In this document: positions 8,516 through 18,189 of the stretch, piece by piece
Layout: each line of letters opens with the position of its first letter
Numbering within the stretch: position 1 is the first letter of the stretch
NCBI RefSeq assembly: GCF_036245865.1
Contig: NZ_BTTW01000008.1
Coordinates: forward strand, 288,396-352,395
Length of the DNA stretch: 64,000 bases
Direction of reading: 5' to 3'
Source: Corallococcus caeni
Lineage (GTDB): Bacteria; Myxococcota; Myxococcia; Myxococcales; Myxococcaceae
The notes under the pieces: model-generated
What the model was told of the DNA's origin: nothing
The model's input: only the letters and a program-made list of their open reading frames with translations
Database searches by the model: none
Made by a program: the position numbers and the translations under genes

Positions 8516-11500
8516 ATGCCCTCCACGCAGCCCATCGATCCCGTCGTCGCGACGCTGGCGCCCTACATGCCGGCGGCCATCCTCGCGCGGCTCGGGAGCC
8601 AGGAGGCGGACGCGCTGCCCCGCGCGGAAGGGGTGCGGGGCGCCATCCTGCTCCTCGACATCGCGGGCTTCACGCCCATCGTGGTGGGGCTGAGCGGCGC
8701 GGGCCCGCGCGGCATCGACGCGCTCCAGCGCCTCTTGACGAACTACTACACGGAGATGATCGACGTGGTCCGCGACCACGGCGGGGACATCTACCAGTTC
8801 GCCGGTGACTCCATCCTCGCGTGCTTCGAGGCCGCGCCCGGCGAGGCGGACGGCGACGTCGTGCAGCGCGCGGCGGTGTGCGCGCTGGGCGTGCAGCGCA
8901 GGCTGGCGCGCTTCGCCCGGCTGGAGCTGATGGGCCAGCGCTTCGGCGTGTCGTCGCGCATCGGCATCGGCTTCGGGGAGGCGACCCGCATCGTGATGGG
9001 CGCCACCGGCCTGTGGATGCACCCGGCGCTCGTGGGCGAGCCGCTGGCGCAGGCGGTGGGCGCGGAGAAGCAGGCCACGGTGTTGGAGGTCGTCCTGAGC
9101 CCGCGCGCCTGGGCCGCGCTGCCGGAGGCCGCGCGCAGGGGCGAGCCGCGCGAGGGCGGCAACCACCGGCTGGCGCTCGACGCGCCGGTGGAGGCCGTGA
9201 AGCGCCCGCTGCCCGCGCCCACGGGCGGGGCGGAGCTGGTGGGCCGGTGCGCGCTGCTCTTGCACCCGGTGCTCTTCACGAAGATCACCACCGCGCACCA
9301 GGAGTTCGCGGGCGACTTCCGCGACGTCACCTGCTTCTTCGTGCGCTTCACCCACGCGTCGTCGGACGCGGATCCGGACGCCTTCACCCGCGACCTCAAC
9401 GCCTACTACGAGTTCGTCCAGCGCGAGAGCGCCCACCACGGCGGCGTGCTGCTGATGACGGACTTCACGGACAAGGGCAACGTGCTCTACGTCCTGTTCG
9501 GCGCGCCCACCGCGCAGCAGAACAAGGAGGTCCTGGCGTGCCGGCTGGCCTGCAAGCTGCTCAAGGCGCGCGAGCAGTTCCCCTTCCTGGGGGAGCTGCA
9601 GATGGGCATCGCCACCGGCCACGCGTACTGCGGTGACATGGGCTCGCCCACGCGCAAGGGCTACTCGGCGCTGGGCGAGGTCGTGAACATGGCCGCGCGC
9701 CTGATGACGCACGGCGGACGCCAGGACGGCGTGCACCTGTGCGCCAACACCCAGGCGCGCTCGCAGCAGGGCGGCTTCGCCACCGAGTTCGTGGAGGACG
9801 CGAAGCTCAAGGGCGTCTCGCGCCCGGTGCCGGTGTACCGGCTGCTGGGGGAGACGCGCCGCGGCCTCTTCATCAAGGGCCGGGGCGACATCATCGGCCG
9901 CAGCCGCGAGCTCAACGTGCTGCACGAAGCGCTCAACGCCTCGTTCGCCGGCCAGGGCCGCGTGTGCGTGGTGTCCGGCGAGGCGGGCATCGGCAAGTCG
10001 CGGCTGGGCGCGCGCGTGCTGGAGGACGCGGAGGAGGGCGGCGCGCGGGCGCTGTACGGCGTCTGCTACTCCTACGAGGCCTTCACCCCCTTCTTCCCCT
10101 GGAAGGAGGTGCTGCTCCAGGCCTTCGGGCTGCACGACTCGGACGACACCGAGGCGCAGCTCACGCGCCTGCGCCAGGGCCTGGAGGGGCTGGAGGACGT
10201 GGGGCCGGAGTGGATCCCGGTGGTGGCGGGCATCCTCGGCATGTCGCTGGAGGAGACGTCCGCCACGGCGGGGATGGACGCGCGGCGCAAGCAGCAGAAG
10301 GTGTTCCAGATCGTCTTCCTGTTGCTGGAGAAGCTCAGCCGCTCGCAGCCGCTGCTGCTCTTCTTCGAGGACCTGCACTGGGCGGACTACATCTCGTTGG
10401 ACCTGCTCCAGCACCTCGCGGTGCGCGTGGGTTCGCACCGCATCATGGTGCTGGCGACGATGCGCCCGGGCGACCAGGTCAAGGGCCTGCGCGAGCTGCC
10501 CGAGTTCGTCCCCGTGGACCTGGTGAGCCTGGACGACGAGGACACGCGGGCGCTCCTGCGCGTGCACCTGCGCCTGTCGCCGCCGGACGTCGCGCTGGAG
10601 GACCGGCTGCTCGCGAAGGTGCAGGGCAACCCGTTCTTCATCGAATCCATCGTGGAGGGCCTGGCGGAGCAGGGCTACCTGGGCCTGGCGGAGCCCGGCT
10701 CCACGCGGATGGAGCTCAAGCGCGGCCTGCAGGACCTGCTGCTGCCGGACTCCATCCAGGACGTGGTGCTGTCGCGCATCGACCTGCTCAGCGAGACGGA
10801 GAAGCTGGTGGTGAAGGTGGCGTCCGTCATCGGGCGCATCTTCACGCTGGACGCGGTGGCGGCGCTGGTGCCCACCCTGGGCGCGCAGCGCCTGCGCGAG
10901 GCCATGGACACGCTCCAGCGCCTGGGCCTCATCCTGCTGGAGCAGGAGGAGCCCTACACCTGCCTCTTCAAGCACATCGTCATCCGGGACGTGGCCTACA
11001 ACACGCTCCTGGTGTCGGCGCGCGAGGACCTGCACCGCCGGCTCGCGCGCTACCTGGAGGTCCGGGCGAACGACAACCTCGCGGCCTCCGCGGGTCTGCT
11101 CGCGTTCCACTTCCTCGCGGGCAACGTGGAGGACAAGGGCCTGGAGTACACGCTGATGGCGGCCCGCAGCGCGCGGGCGCAGTACGCGAACGACGACGCG
11201 CTCTACCACTACAACCGCGGCGTGGAGCTTTTGGGCACCGTCGCCCCCGTGGACCCGGAGGCGATGCTCGTCAAGATGCGCCGGGTGATGCAGGAGCTGG
11301 CGGAGACGCTGCTCCAGGCGGGCCACTACGCCAACGCCATCCTGATGTTCGAGCAGTGCCTGGTGGACGAGGAGGACCCCCAGCGCCAGGCGGAGCTGCA
11401 CCTGGGCCTGGGCCGCGCGCACCAGGAGAAGGGCGAGTCCGCGCTCGCCACGCAGCACCTGGAGAAGTCCTTGGTGCTCCGGGGCCGCAGCCTGCCGGGG

Positions 11501-12751
11501 AGCCTGGCCGCGCTGGGCCTGCGCACGCTGGCCAACCTGCTGCTGCGGGGGCTGGCCTCGCTCCTGCCGTTCATCCTGCGGCCGCTGCCGGCCTCCCGGC
11601 AGGGCAACTACCTCCAGCAGCTGTCCACGCTCAACTCGCTCATCCGCATCTACTACTTCGCGGACATCATGAAGCTCACGTGGGCGACGCTGGTGTCCAC
11701 CAACATGGCGGAGCGCTCGCGCAGCGACTACGCCATGAGCCTGGCGCGCGGCTACTACGGCACGCTGCTGTTCGGCGCGGGGCTGCTCAAGCGCGCGCGC
11801 TACCACTGCGAGAAGGCGCTGGAGTACGCGCGGCGCTCCAAGGACCCGGTGGCGGAGGGGCTCGCGCTCAGCCGCCTGGGCATCCAGGCCTTCTTCGCCA
11901 ACGAGCTGGAGCGCGCGCGGGGCTTCCAGGAGGAGGCCGTCTCCACGCTGCGCCAGGTGGGCGAGCGCTGGGAGCGCCAGACGTCCCTGATGATGCAGGC
12001 CACGGGCGAGTTCCTCCACTCGCGCTTCCGCACGGCGGAGGCGCTCTACGAGCAGATGAAAACCATTGGCGTGGAGCTCAACGCGCTGATGCACCAGGGC
12101 TGGGCGCACTCGTGGGCGCCCATGTGCCGCTACCTCCTGGGCGAAGGCGACGTGGGCGAGCTGTGCGCGGAGCTGGAGCAGGGCCTGCGCATCAGCGTGG
12201 AGGTTGCGGACCTGGCCAACCAGTGCGCCAGCCTCAACCACCTGGCCAACGTCACGGTGCGCGAGCATCAGGTGGAGGAGGCGGCGCTCGTCGCGGTGCG
12301 CTGCTTCCAGAGCATCTGGAGCTACCAGGTGCTGGTGCCCTTCCTCCAGGTGGGGCTGGTGGACGCGGCGGAGGCGGCCCTCTTCGCGCTGGAGGAGGGC
12401 GCCACGGTGGTGCCGCGCAGGAAGCTGCTGCGAATCGTGCGGCTGTCCTGCATCAAGGCGCGCTTCATCGCCCGGCTCTACCCGTACCTGAAGGGCCCGG
12501 CGCTGCGCGTGACGGCGCGCTCGCTGGCCCTGCGCAAGGGCCCCAGGGCCGCGGAGCCGGTGTTCCTGGAGGCCATCGCCGTCCTGGAGAAGAGCCCCAA
12601 CCGGTGGGAGACGGGCGTGGCCTACTTCGACGCGGCGGTGGCCCTGCCGCACCGGCGCGAGGCCTTCCTCGCCCGCGCGCGTGAAATCTTCACGGAGGTG
12701 GAGGCCCGCGCGGAGCTGCGCCGCATGGACCGCTTCCAGGCCGCGACCTAG
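8516..12751 (+). CDS. Giant adenylyl/guanylyl cyclase - AAA ATPase - TPR protein (soluble adenylyl cyclase architecture)
   Basis: 1411 aa from ATG 8516. A first class III cyclase domain (about 40-190) keeps metal-binding aspartates in LLLDIAGFTP (Asp48) and QFAGDSILACF (Asp98). A second, more diverged cyclase domain (about 270-440) has VRFTHASSD, TDFTDKGNVLYVLFGAP and YSALGEVVNMAARLM. Next is an AAA/NACHT-type ATPase with Walker A GEAGIGKS (Lys494) and Walker B LLLFFEDLHWAD (about 613-624), then roughly 600 residues of helical TPR-like repeats. This order matches mammalian soluble adenylyl cyclase (ADCY10) and its bacterial relatives. It probably makes cAMP in the cytoplasm; the stimulus is unknown. 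No membrane segment is seen. Confidence 0.88.
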   Translation: MPSTQPIDPVVATLAPYMPAAILARLGSQEADALPRAEGVRGAILLLDIAGFTPIVVGLSGAGPRGIDALQRLLTNYYTEMIDVVRDHGGDIYQFAGDSILACFEAAPGEADGDVVQRAAVCALGVQRRLARFARLELMGQRFGVSSRIGIGFGEATRIVMGATGLWMHPALVGEPLAQAVGAEKQATVLEVVLSPRAWAALPEAARRGEPREGGNHRLALDAPVEAVKRPLPAPTGGAELVGRCALLLHPVLFTKITTAHQEFAGDFRDVTCFFVRFTHASSDADPDAFTRDLNAYYEFVQRESAHHGGVLLMTDFTDKGNVLYVLFGAPTAQQNKEVLACRLACKLLKAREQFPFLGELQMGIATGHAYCGDMGSPTRKGYSALGEVVNMAARLMTHGGRQDGVHLCANTQARSQQGGFATEFVEDAKLKGVSRPVPVYRLLGETRRGLFIKGRGDIIGRSRELNVLHEALNASFAGQGRVCVVSGEAGIGKSRLGARVLEDAEEGGARALYGVCYSYEAFTPFFPWKEVLLQAFGLHDSDDTEAQLTRLRQGLEGLEDVGPEWIPVVAGILGMSLEETSATAGMDARRKQQKVFQIVFLLLEKLSRSQPLLLFFEDLHWADYISLDLLQHLAVRVGSHRIMVLATMRPGDQVKGLRELPEFVPVDLVSLDDEDTRALLRVHLRLSPPDVALEDRLLAKVQGNPFFIESIVEGLAEQGYLGLAEPGSTRMELKRGLQDLLLPDSIQDVVLSRIDLLSETEKLVVKVASVIGRIFTLDAVAALVPTLGAQRLREAMDTLQRLGLILLEQEEPYTCLFKHIVIRDVAYNTLLVSAREDLHRRLARYLEVRANDNLAASAGLLAFHFLAGNVEDKGLEYTLMAARSARAQYANDDALYHYNRGVELLGTVAPVDPEAMLVKMRRVMQELAETLLQAGHYANAILMFEQCLVDEEDPQRQAELHLGLGRAHQEKGESALATQHLEKSLVLRGRSLPGSLAALGLRTLANLLLRGLASLLPFILRPLPASRQGNYLQQLSTLNSLIRIYYFADIMKLTWATLVSTNMAERSRSDYAMSLARGYYGTLLFGAGLLKRARYHCEKALEYARRSKDPVAEGLALSRLGIQAFFANELERARGFQEEAVSTLRQVGERWERQTSLMMQATGEFLHSRFRTAEALYEQMKTIGVELNALMHQGWAHSWAPMCRYLLGEGDVGELCAELEQGLRISVEVADLANQCASLNHLANVTVREHQVEEAALVAVRCFQSIWSYQVLVPFLQVGLVDAAEAALFALEEGATVVPRRKLLRIVRLSCIKARFIARLYPYLKGPALRVTARSLALRKGPRAAEPVFLEAIAVLEKSPNRWETGVAYFDAAVALPHRREAFLARAREIFTEVEARAELRRMDRFQAAT

Positions 12752-12894
12752 CTCCCGCCCGCGGAGGCGCTCCCCGTGCCCCAGGCGTCAGGCGCCCGTG
12801 ACGTCCGCGTGATGTGACACCGGGGGACGCATTCCTTGTCCCGTCAGGCGGGCCCCCTAGACTGCGTGCTTCTTCCTCGACTCCGCACCGGGCC

Positions 12895-13725
12895 ATGACC
12901 ACCGCACCGCTCCGCTTCCAGCTCAGTCCCGTCATCGTCGGTTACATGGTCGTGGTGCACGCGCTGGCCGCGCTGGCGTTCTTCCTGCCCTGGCCGCCGT
13001 ACGCGCTGCCGGTGGGGCTGGCCGTGTACGTGTCCATTGGCCTGGGCACGACGGTGGGGCTGCACCGCCTCCTGTGCCACCGCGCCTTCGCGTGCCCCCG
13101 CTGGGTGGAGTACGCGCTGGTGACGGTGGCCATGCTCACCGCGCAGGGCAGCCCGCTGCTGTGGGCCGCCAACCACCGGCTGCACCACGCGAAGGCGGAC
13201 GCGGAAGGGGACGTGCACTCGCCGGCGCGGGGCTTCTGGTACGCGCACATGGGGTGGATCCTCAACGAGGCCTCCACCGAGGAGGACGGCTGGCGCACCT
13301 GGTGCCGCGACATGGCGAATGACGGGTACTACCACTGGCTGCTGCGCTACCGCATCGCGCCGCAGGTGCTGGGGGTGCTCTTCGTGGGGCTGACGTTCGG
13401 CTGGCGCGCGGTGCCCGCGTACTTCTTCCTGCCCGTGGTGTGCTGGATGCAGAGCACCTACGCGGTGAACTCCGTGTGCCACGCGGCGTTCGGCCACCGC
13501 GCCCACGACACGCGCGACCACAGCCGCAACGTGTGGTGGGTGAGCGTGCTGGCGCTGGGCGAGGGCTGGCACAACAACCACCACGCCTTCCCCGCGTCCG
13601 CGCGGCACGGCTGGGTGTGGTGGCAGTGGGACCCGGGCTGGCTCTTCATCCGCCTGCTGCGAGCCCTGGGACTGGCGTGGGACGTGCGGCTGCCGTCCCG
13701 GGTCCAGTCAAGACCTGCGGCGTGA
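12895..13725 (+). CDS. Acyl-CoA/acyl-lipid delta-9-type fatty acid desaturase
   Basis: 276 aa membrane di-iron desaturase. The three histidine boxes are HRLLCH (HX4H), HRLHH (HXXHH) and HNNHH (HXXHH), the stearoyl-CoA-desaturase pattern; four hydrophobic helices surround them. The reaction is O2-dependent insertion of a cis double bond into a fatty acyl chain in the membrane. ATG 12895 is chosen because upstream in-frame sequence is polar and unlike the family start. Its last 80 bp overlap the 3' end of the convergent radical SAM gene. Confidence 0.88.
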   Translation: MTTAPLRFQLSPVIVGYMVVVHALAALAFFLPWPPYALPVGLAVYVSIGLGTTVGLHRLLCHRAFACPRWVEYALVTVAMLTAQGSPLLWAANHRLHHAKADAEGDVHSPARGFWYAHMGWILNEASTEEDGWRTWCRDMANDGYYHWLLRYRIAPQVLGVLFVGLTFGWRAVPAYFFLPVVCWMQSTYAVNSVCHAAFGHRAHDTRDHSRNVWWVSVLALGEGWHNNHHAFPASARHGWVWWQWDPGWLFIRLLRALGLAWDVRLPSRVQSRPAA

Positions 13726-15118
13726 GGCCCAGCGTGGCCATCTGCTCCGCGTCCCAGGACTCGATGGCGTCCAGGCCCGCGATGTAGCGGCGCTCCTTGT
13801 TCTTCAGCGGGTTGCGGATGCTGACGATCTCCGGGCCGGAGAAGAGGATGGTCTGCTTGTAGCGGGGCAGGTCGCTCAGCATCAGCTTGGACGCGTAGTG
13901 CCGCGCGATGTTGGGCAGGCTCCCCAGCGTGCGGCACAGCCGCTGGAAGTGCTCCACCACCTCCGACGCGTGCAACTGCTTGGGCCGGTGGCACAGCGTG
14001 TAGCCGTCGTAGTCGCGGCTGATGGTGCCGGGCAGGAGCCTGTCTTGCGCCTGGAGCTCGCGGAAGAAGGGCGTCTCCGGGTAGGGGCACACGATGCCCA
14101 GGAACGTGACGGAGAAGTACTTCAGGTCCGCCAGGTACTCCGGCAGCCGGTGCAGGTACTCGTTGGTGTCCCCGTCCGAACCGACGATGAGCCCGAAGGA
14201 AAGGAGGATGCCGGCGGAGAAGACGCGCCGGATGACGGCGTCCACCTCCGACAGCTTGTTCTGGCCCTTGTTCATCGCCTTGATGGAGTCCGGGTTGAGC
14301 GACTCCAGGCCGGTGTAGACGTAGCGGCAGCCCGCCTTCGCCATCAGCTTCACCAGCGACTCGTCCTTGAGCACGTTGAAGGTGAGGGCGCAGCCCCAGG
14401 TCTTCTTCAGGGGGATGAGCGCTTCGCACAGCGCGCGCAGGTACTTGGGGGAGCCGCCCAGGTTGTTGTCCAGGAAGACGAACGCGTCCCCCATCAGTCC
14501 CAGGAAGTTCGGGTTCCAGCGCATGCGCGTCTGGATCTCGTCGATGACCTCCGGGATGGGCCGGAAGCGGTAGCGCTCGTGGCCCGTGAGCACGCAGAAG
14601 TTGCAGGTGAAGGGGCAGCCGCGCGACGCCTCGATGCCGGGCAGGCGCACCTTGTTGTGCGTGAAGTCGATGAGCTCGTAGCGGTACGGCCGGATGGCTG
14701 CGGCGCCGTGCGAGGGCAGGCTGTAGCGCGGCTTCAGCTCGCCCTTCTCGAAGTCCGCGATGAGCGCGGGGACGTTGGATTCCGGCTCCCCGGTGATGAC
14801 CGCGTCGAAGTACTTCGCCGCGTCGTCGGGGAAGTGGCCCGCGTGCCGGCCGCCCGCCACCGTCGTCATGCCACGCTGGCGGAAGAGGGTGGAGAGGACC
14901 TTCGTGTGCTCGTAGTACGAGTGCAGGTACGAGAAGAAGACCAGGTCCCAGTGCCGATCCAACGGCAGGTCCGCCTCCTTCTCGTTGAAGATCTCCACCT
15001 GCGCGTGCTCCGGGCACAGGCCCGCGATGAGCTCCGGCACGGAGGACTGCATGATGGAGGGTTCCTTGATTCGCAGGCGGGTCGGATGGGTGTACGTGGC
15101 GATGATGGCGATGCGCAT
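13646..15118 (-). CDS. B12-binding-domain radical SAM protein
   Basis: 490 aa. The N-terminal 150 residues form a Rossmann-like cobalamin-binding-type domain (MRIAIIATYTHPTRLRIKEP, GRHAGHFPD, AVITGEPE). The radical SAM core follows with the 4Fe-4S motif CPFTCNFC (CX3CX2C) in IEASRGCPFTCNFCVLTG, then GLESLNPDSIKAMNKG and a glycine-rich LSFGLIVGSDGDT strand. The C-terminal 120 residues resemble DUF4070-type extensions. Members methylate unactivated carbons or rearrange lipids and natural products; the substrate is unknown. The gene sits between lipid and membrane genes and overlaps the desaturase tail convergently by 80 bp. Confidence 0.85.
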   Translation of the reverse strand: MRIAIIATYTHPTRLRIKEPSIMQSSVPELIAGLCPEHAQVEIFNEKEADLPLDRHWDLVFFSYLHSYYEHTKVLSTLFRQRGMTTVAGGRHAGHFPDDAAKYFDAVITGEPESNVPALIADFEKGELKPRYSLPSHGAAAIRPYRYELIDFTHNKVRLPGIEASRGCPFTCNFCVLTGHERYRFRPIPEVIDEIQTRMRWNPNFLGLMGDAFVFLDNNLGGSPKYLRALCEALIPLKKTWGCALTFNVLKDESLVKLMAKAGCRYVYTGLESLNPDSIKAMNKGQNKLSEVDAVIRRVFSAGILLSFGLIVGSDGDTNEYLHRLPEYLADLKYFSVTFLGIVCPYPETPFFRELQAQDRLLPGTISRDYDGYTLCHRPKQLHASEVVEHFQRLCRTLGSLPNIARHYASKLMLSDLPRYKQTILFSGPEIVSIRNPLKNKERRYIAGLDAIESWDAEQMATLGLTPQVLTGPGTAAARPTPVPGLAAGG

Positions 15119-15338
15119 GCGTGCGGGCCCGGCGACGGCGCGGAAGGAAACGGGCCGCGCCCGTTCGTGAATGCACCTGCCGGACTGCGTCCCCCTTCGT
15201 CAGCGGAGGATCACCCGGAGTCCGGGCAGTGGCAAAGGATCTCCGTCGCGCGCGCCGCACTCCGCGTGTTTCCGGTGGCAGCGGACGACCCAGGAGGACC
15301 TATCTCGCTTGGGGGGCGTGCTGATAGATATTTGAAAC

Positions 15339-17117
15339 ATGGATACTTCTCCCCCGCCAGCCGCCCCGGGTTGGCCGTTTAAACGTTACTTCTGGATTTC
15401 CGTCGCGTTCGCGGCGGTGCTGGGCGCGCTGGTGCTGCGCGTGGGCTTCATGCCGGATGACTTCATCTGGCTGGGCGTCTGGGACCACGTGCCGCCGCCC
15501 GCTCCGCTGGGCAACACGCCCCTGGACGTGTACCGCACCGCCACCGGCATCCCGGAGCACACGCTGCGGCTGGCGCAGGTGGGCGTCTTCCCGTGGTGGG
15601 TGGAGCCCACCGTGCGCGTGGCGTTCTTCCGGCCCCTGGGCAGCCTGTTCTACGGACTGGATCACCTGCTCTACAACCGCGTCGCCGTGGCCTATCAGGT
15701 CCACTCGGTGCTCTGGTACGTGGGCATGGTGGTGCTGGCGGGCGTGCTGCTCAAGCGCGTGCTGCCCACGGCGGTGGCGGGCGTGGCGATGTTCCTCTTC
15801 GCCATCTGGGGCTCGCACTCCGCGGTGCTGGGCTGGCTGTCCTACCGCAGCGTGGTGATGTCGCTGCTCTTCGGCGTCCTGGGCATCTACTTCCACGTGA
15901 AGTGGCGCGAGGAGAAGCGCACGGGCTCCCTGGTGGGCGCGCTGGTGTCCTTCGCGCTGGCGCTCCTGAGCGGGGAGACCATGGTCATCCTCAGCCCGTA
16001 CGTGCTGGCCTACGAGGCCTTCTCAGGCCCGGGGCAGGCGAAGGACAAGCTCAAGGGGCTCATCCCCTTCGGCGTGCTGATGGCGGGCTACTTCGCGCTG
16101 TACCGCGCGCTGGGCTACGGCGCGGGGGGCTCGGACATGTACCTGGACGCGGTGGGGACGCCCGTGGAGTGGTTCAAGGCCATGCTCACCCGCGTCCCGG
16201 CCGCCATCGCGGGCCTGACGCTGAACGCGCCCCCGGACTTCATCTTCGACCAGTCCATGGTGCCCCTGTTCACGGTGCTGGGCGCCGTGGGGCTGACGCT
16301 GTTCGCGCTGCTCGTGTGGGGCGTGTGGCCCCGGCTGGAGGCCGCGGAGCGACGCACGGTGGGCTGGATGCTGACGGGCGCGTTCGTGTCCACGTGGCTG
16401 GCCAACTCCGCGTTCGCCGGCTCGCGCACGCTCATCGTGCCCAGCCTGGGCATGGCGGTGGGCCTGGCCGTAGTGCTGCGCCACGCGTGGCAGGGCCGGG
16501 CGCGCACGTTCCGCGCGGGCGCGGTGCTGGCCGGCGCCGCGCTGCTGGCGCTGGTGCACGTCGTGGGCGCCCCCTACATCTGGTGGCAGACCACGGAGGC
16601 CTACGCGCAGGCGGACGCCCTCATGGCGCGAGTGCAGATGCGCTACGAGGAGGCCCTGGACGAGTCGAAGCTGCCGGAGCAGCGGCTGGTGGTGCTCAAC
16701 GCCCCCAACGGCATCATCGGCATCTATGGCTCCGTGCGCTGGTGGTCCACGGGCATGCCGCTGCCGAAGGCCTGGTGGGTGCTGTCCTATTCGCTCAACG
16801 AGCAGAAGGTGACGCGCACCGGGCCCAACTCCCTGGAGCTGTCGTTCACCAAGGGCGGCCACTTCCTGGACTCCGTGGAGGAGCGCATCCACCGCGCCGC
16901 GCGCCACCCGGTGGCCCAGGGGCAGGAGTTCGACATGAAGGGCCTGAAGGTGCGGATTGAAGAGATGGACGGGCAGTTCCCCACGCGCATCTCCTACACC
17001 TTCGACGTGCCGCTGGAGGACCCGTCGCTGAAGCTGGTCCAGTGGCACAACAAGAAGGTGGTGCCCTTCGTCCCGCCGGCGGTGGGCGGGCCGCCGTCGG
17101 CCCTCAACGTCCGGTAG
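15339..17117 (+). CDS. Polytopic membrane protein, GT-C glycosyltransferase-like
   Basis: 592 aa with about ten to twelve hydrophobic helices, beginning after a short cytoplasmic lead. Between the first two helices is an acidic pair (FMPDDFIW) placed like the catalytic/metal DD or DE of GT-C enzymes that use polyprenyl-phosphate sugars, and the C-terminal 180 residues are a soluble extracytoplasmic domain. The fold suggests mannosyl/arabinosyl-type transfer at the outer face of the inner membrane, but no family is certain. The start follows an AT-rich stretch (tgatagatatttgaaac). Confidence 0.6.
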   Translation: MDTSPPPAAPGWPFKRYFWISVAFAAVLGALVLRVGFMPDDFIWLGVWDHVPPPAPLGNTPLDVYRTATGIPEHTLRLAQVGVFPWWVEPTVRVAFFRPLGSLFYGLDHLLYNRVAVAYQVHSVLWYVGMVVLAGVLLKRVLPTAVAGVAMFLFAIWGSHSAVLGWLSYRSVVMSLLFGVLGIYFHVKWREEKRTGSLVGALVSFALALLSGETMVILSPYVLAYEAFSGPGQAKDKLKGLIPFGVLMAGYFALYRALGYGAGGSDMYLDAVGTPVEWFKAMLTRVPAAIAGLTLNAPPDFIFDQSMVPLFTVLGAVGLTLFALLVWGVWPRLEAAERRTVGWMLTGAFVSTWLANSAFAGSRTLIVPSLGMAVGLAVVLRHAWQGRARTFRAGAVLAGAALLALVHVVGAPYIWWQTTEAYAQADALMARVQMRYEEALDESKLPEQRLVVLNAPNGIIGIYGSVRWWSTGMPLPKAWWVLSYSLNEQKVTRTGPNSLELSFTKGGHFLDSVEERIHRAARHPVAQGQEFDMKGLKVRIEEMDGQFPTRISYTFDVPLEDPSLKLVQWHNKKVVPFVPPAVGGPPSALNVR

Positions 17118-17128
17118 GGGAGGGCCGT

Positions 17129-17152
17129 GGCGCGGGGGGCCTCCCCCGCGCC
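17129..17152. terminator. Bidirectional hairpin terminator
   Basis: GGCGCGGGGG (17129-17138) pairs perfectly with CCCCCGCGCC (17143-17152) over a 4-nt loop. It lies in the 45-bp gap between the convergent GT-C-like gene (stop 17117) and the phosphate transporter gene (stop 17163), so it can end both transcripts. There is no clear U tract. Confidence 0.7.
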
Positions 17153-17162
17153 CGGGCGTGTC

Positions 17163-18188
17163 TCAGCCCACCAGCCGCACCACCACCAGCGTGAGTCCGT
17201 AGACGATGACGGACACCAGCGCGGCGGCGGGGATGGTGAACACCCACGCCCAGATGATGCGGCCGGCGGTGCCCCACTTCACGGCGCGCCAGCCGCGCGT
17301 GGAGCCCACGCCGACGATGGCGCCGGTGATGGTGTGCGTGGTGGAGACGGGGATGCCCAGCTCCGCCAGCGCGATGATGGTGACGCCGCCGCCCGTCTCC
17401 GCGCTGAAGCCGCCAATGGGCGCCAGCTTCGTGAGGCTGTGGCCCATGGTGCGGATGATGCGCCAGCCGCCGAAGAACGTCCCCATGGCGATGGCCGCGT
17501 GGCAGGAGATGATCATCCACCAGTCGATGTGGAACGGGCGGTCGCGCCAGATGGTGCCGAAGAGCACCACCGCGATGATGCCCATGACCTTCTGCGCGTC
17601 GTTGGTGCCGTGGCTGAAGGAGAAGATGGCGGACGACACCAGCTGCAGCCGGCGGAACCAGGTGTCCACGCGCAGCGGCGTCTGACGATGCACCGCCCAG
17701 GTGCTGGCCACCATCATCGCGATGCCCAGCGTCATGCCGATGAGCGGCGACAGCACGATGAAGGCCGCGATGCGCGCGATGCCGCTGCCCACCAGCCCCT
17801 GGAAGCCCAGCACCGGCAGCGTGGCGCCAATCATCCCGCCCGCCAGCGCGTGCGACGACGACGAGGGCAGCCCCCACCACCACGTGAGCAGGTTCCACGC
17901 GATGGCGCCGATGAGCGCGGAGAAGATGACCATCAGCACCGCGGTGGGGCCGGCCGCGCGGAGCATCTCGAAGTTGATGATGCCCTTGCCCATGGTGTTG
18001 GCCACGTGCACGCCGCCCGCGAAGGCCGCCACGAAGTTGAAGAACGCGGCCCACGCCACCGCCAGGTTCGGCGACAGCACGCGCGTGGACACCACCGTGG
18101 CGATGGAGTTCGCCGCGTCGTGGAAGCCGTTGATGAAGTCGAAGACGAGCGCGACGATGACGATGAGGACGACCGCGGCGAGCAGCAT
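17163..18188 (-). CDS. pit: Inorganic phosphate transporter, PiT family
   Basis: 341 aa, around ten membrane helices. It has the two family signatures: near the N-terminus FINGFHDAANSIATVVSTR, and in the second half FSHGTNDAQKVMGIIAV (the GxNDxQ repeat). PiT proteins carry metal-phosphate complexes into the cytoplasm using the proton motive force. ATG 18188 follows the stop of the DUF47 gene by a single base, so translation is almost certainly coupled; longer starts would lie inside that gene. Regulation probably comes from the Pho-box-like repeat upstream of the DUF47 gene. Confidence 0.9.
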   Translation of the reverse strand: MLLAAVVLIVIVALVFDFINGFHDAANSIATVVSTRVLSPNLAVAWAAFFNFVAAFAGGVHVANTMGKGIINFEMLRAAGPTAVLMVIFSALIGAIAWNLLTWWWGLPSSSSHALAGGMIGATLPVLGFQGLVGSGIARIAAFIVLSPLIGMTLGIAMMVASTWAVHRQTPLRVDTWFRRLQLVSSAIFSFSHGTNDAQKVMGIIAVVLFGTIWRDRPFHIDWWMIISCHAAIAMGTFFGGWRIIRTMGHSLTKLAPIGGFSAETGGGVTIIALAELGIPVSTTHTITGAIVGVGSTRGWRAVKWGTAGRIIWAWVFTIPAAALVSVIVYGLTLVVVRLVG

Positions 18189-18189
18189 C

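Noticed and set aside
8480-12652. Minus-strand 1390-codon open frame opposite the cyclase gene
   Set aside because: Same cause: high GC leaves the antisense frame open; the product has no domain and is Arg/His/Gln/Leu-biased.
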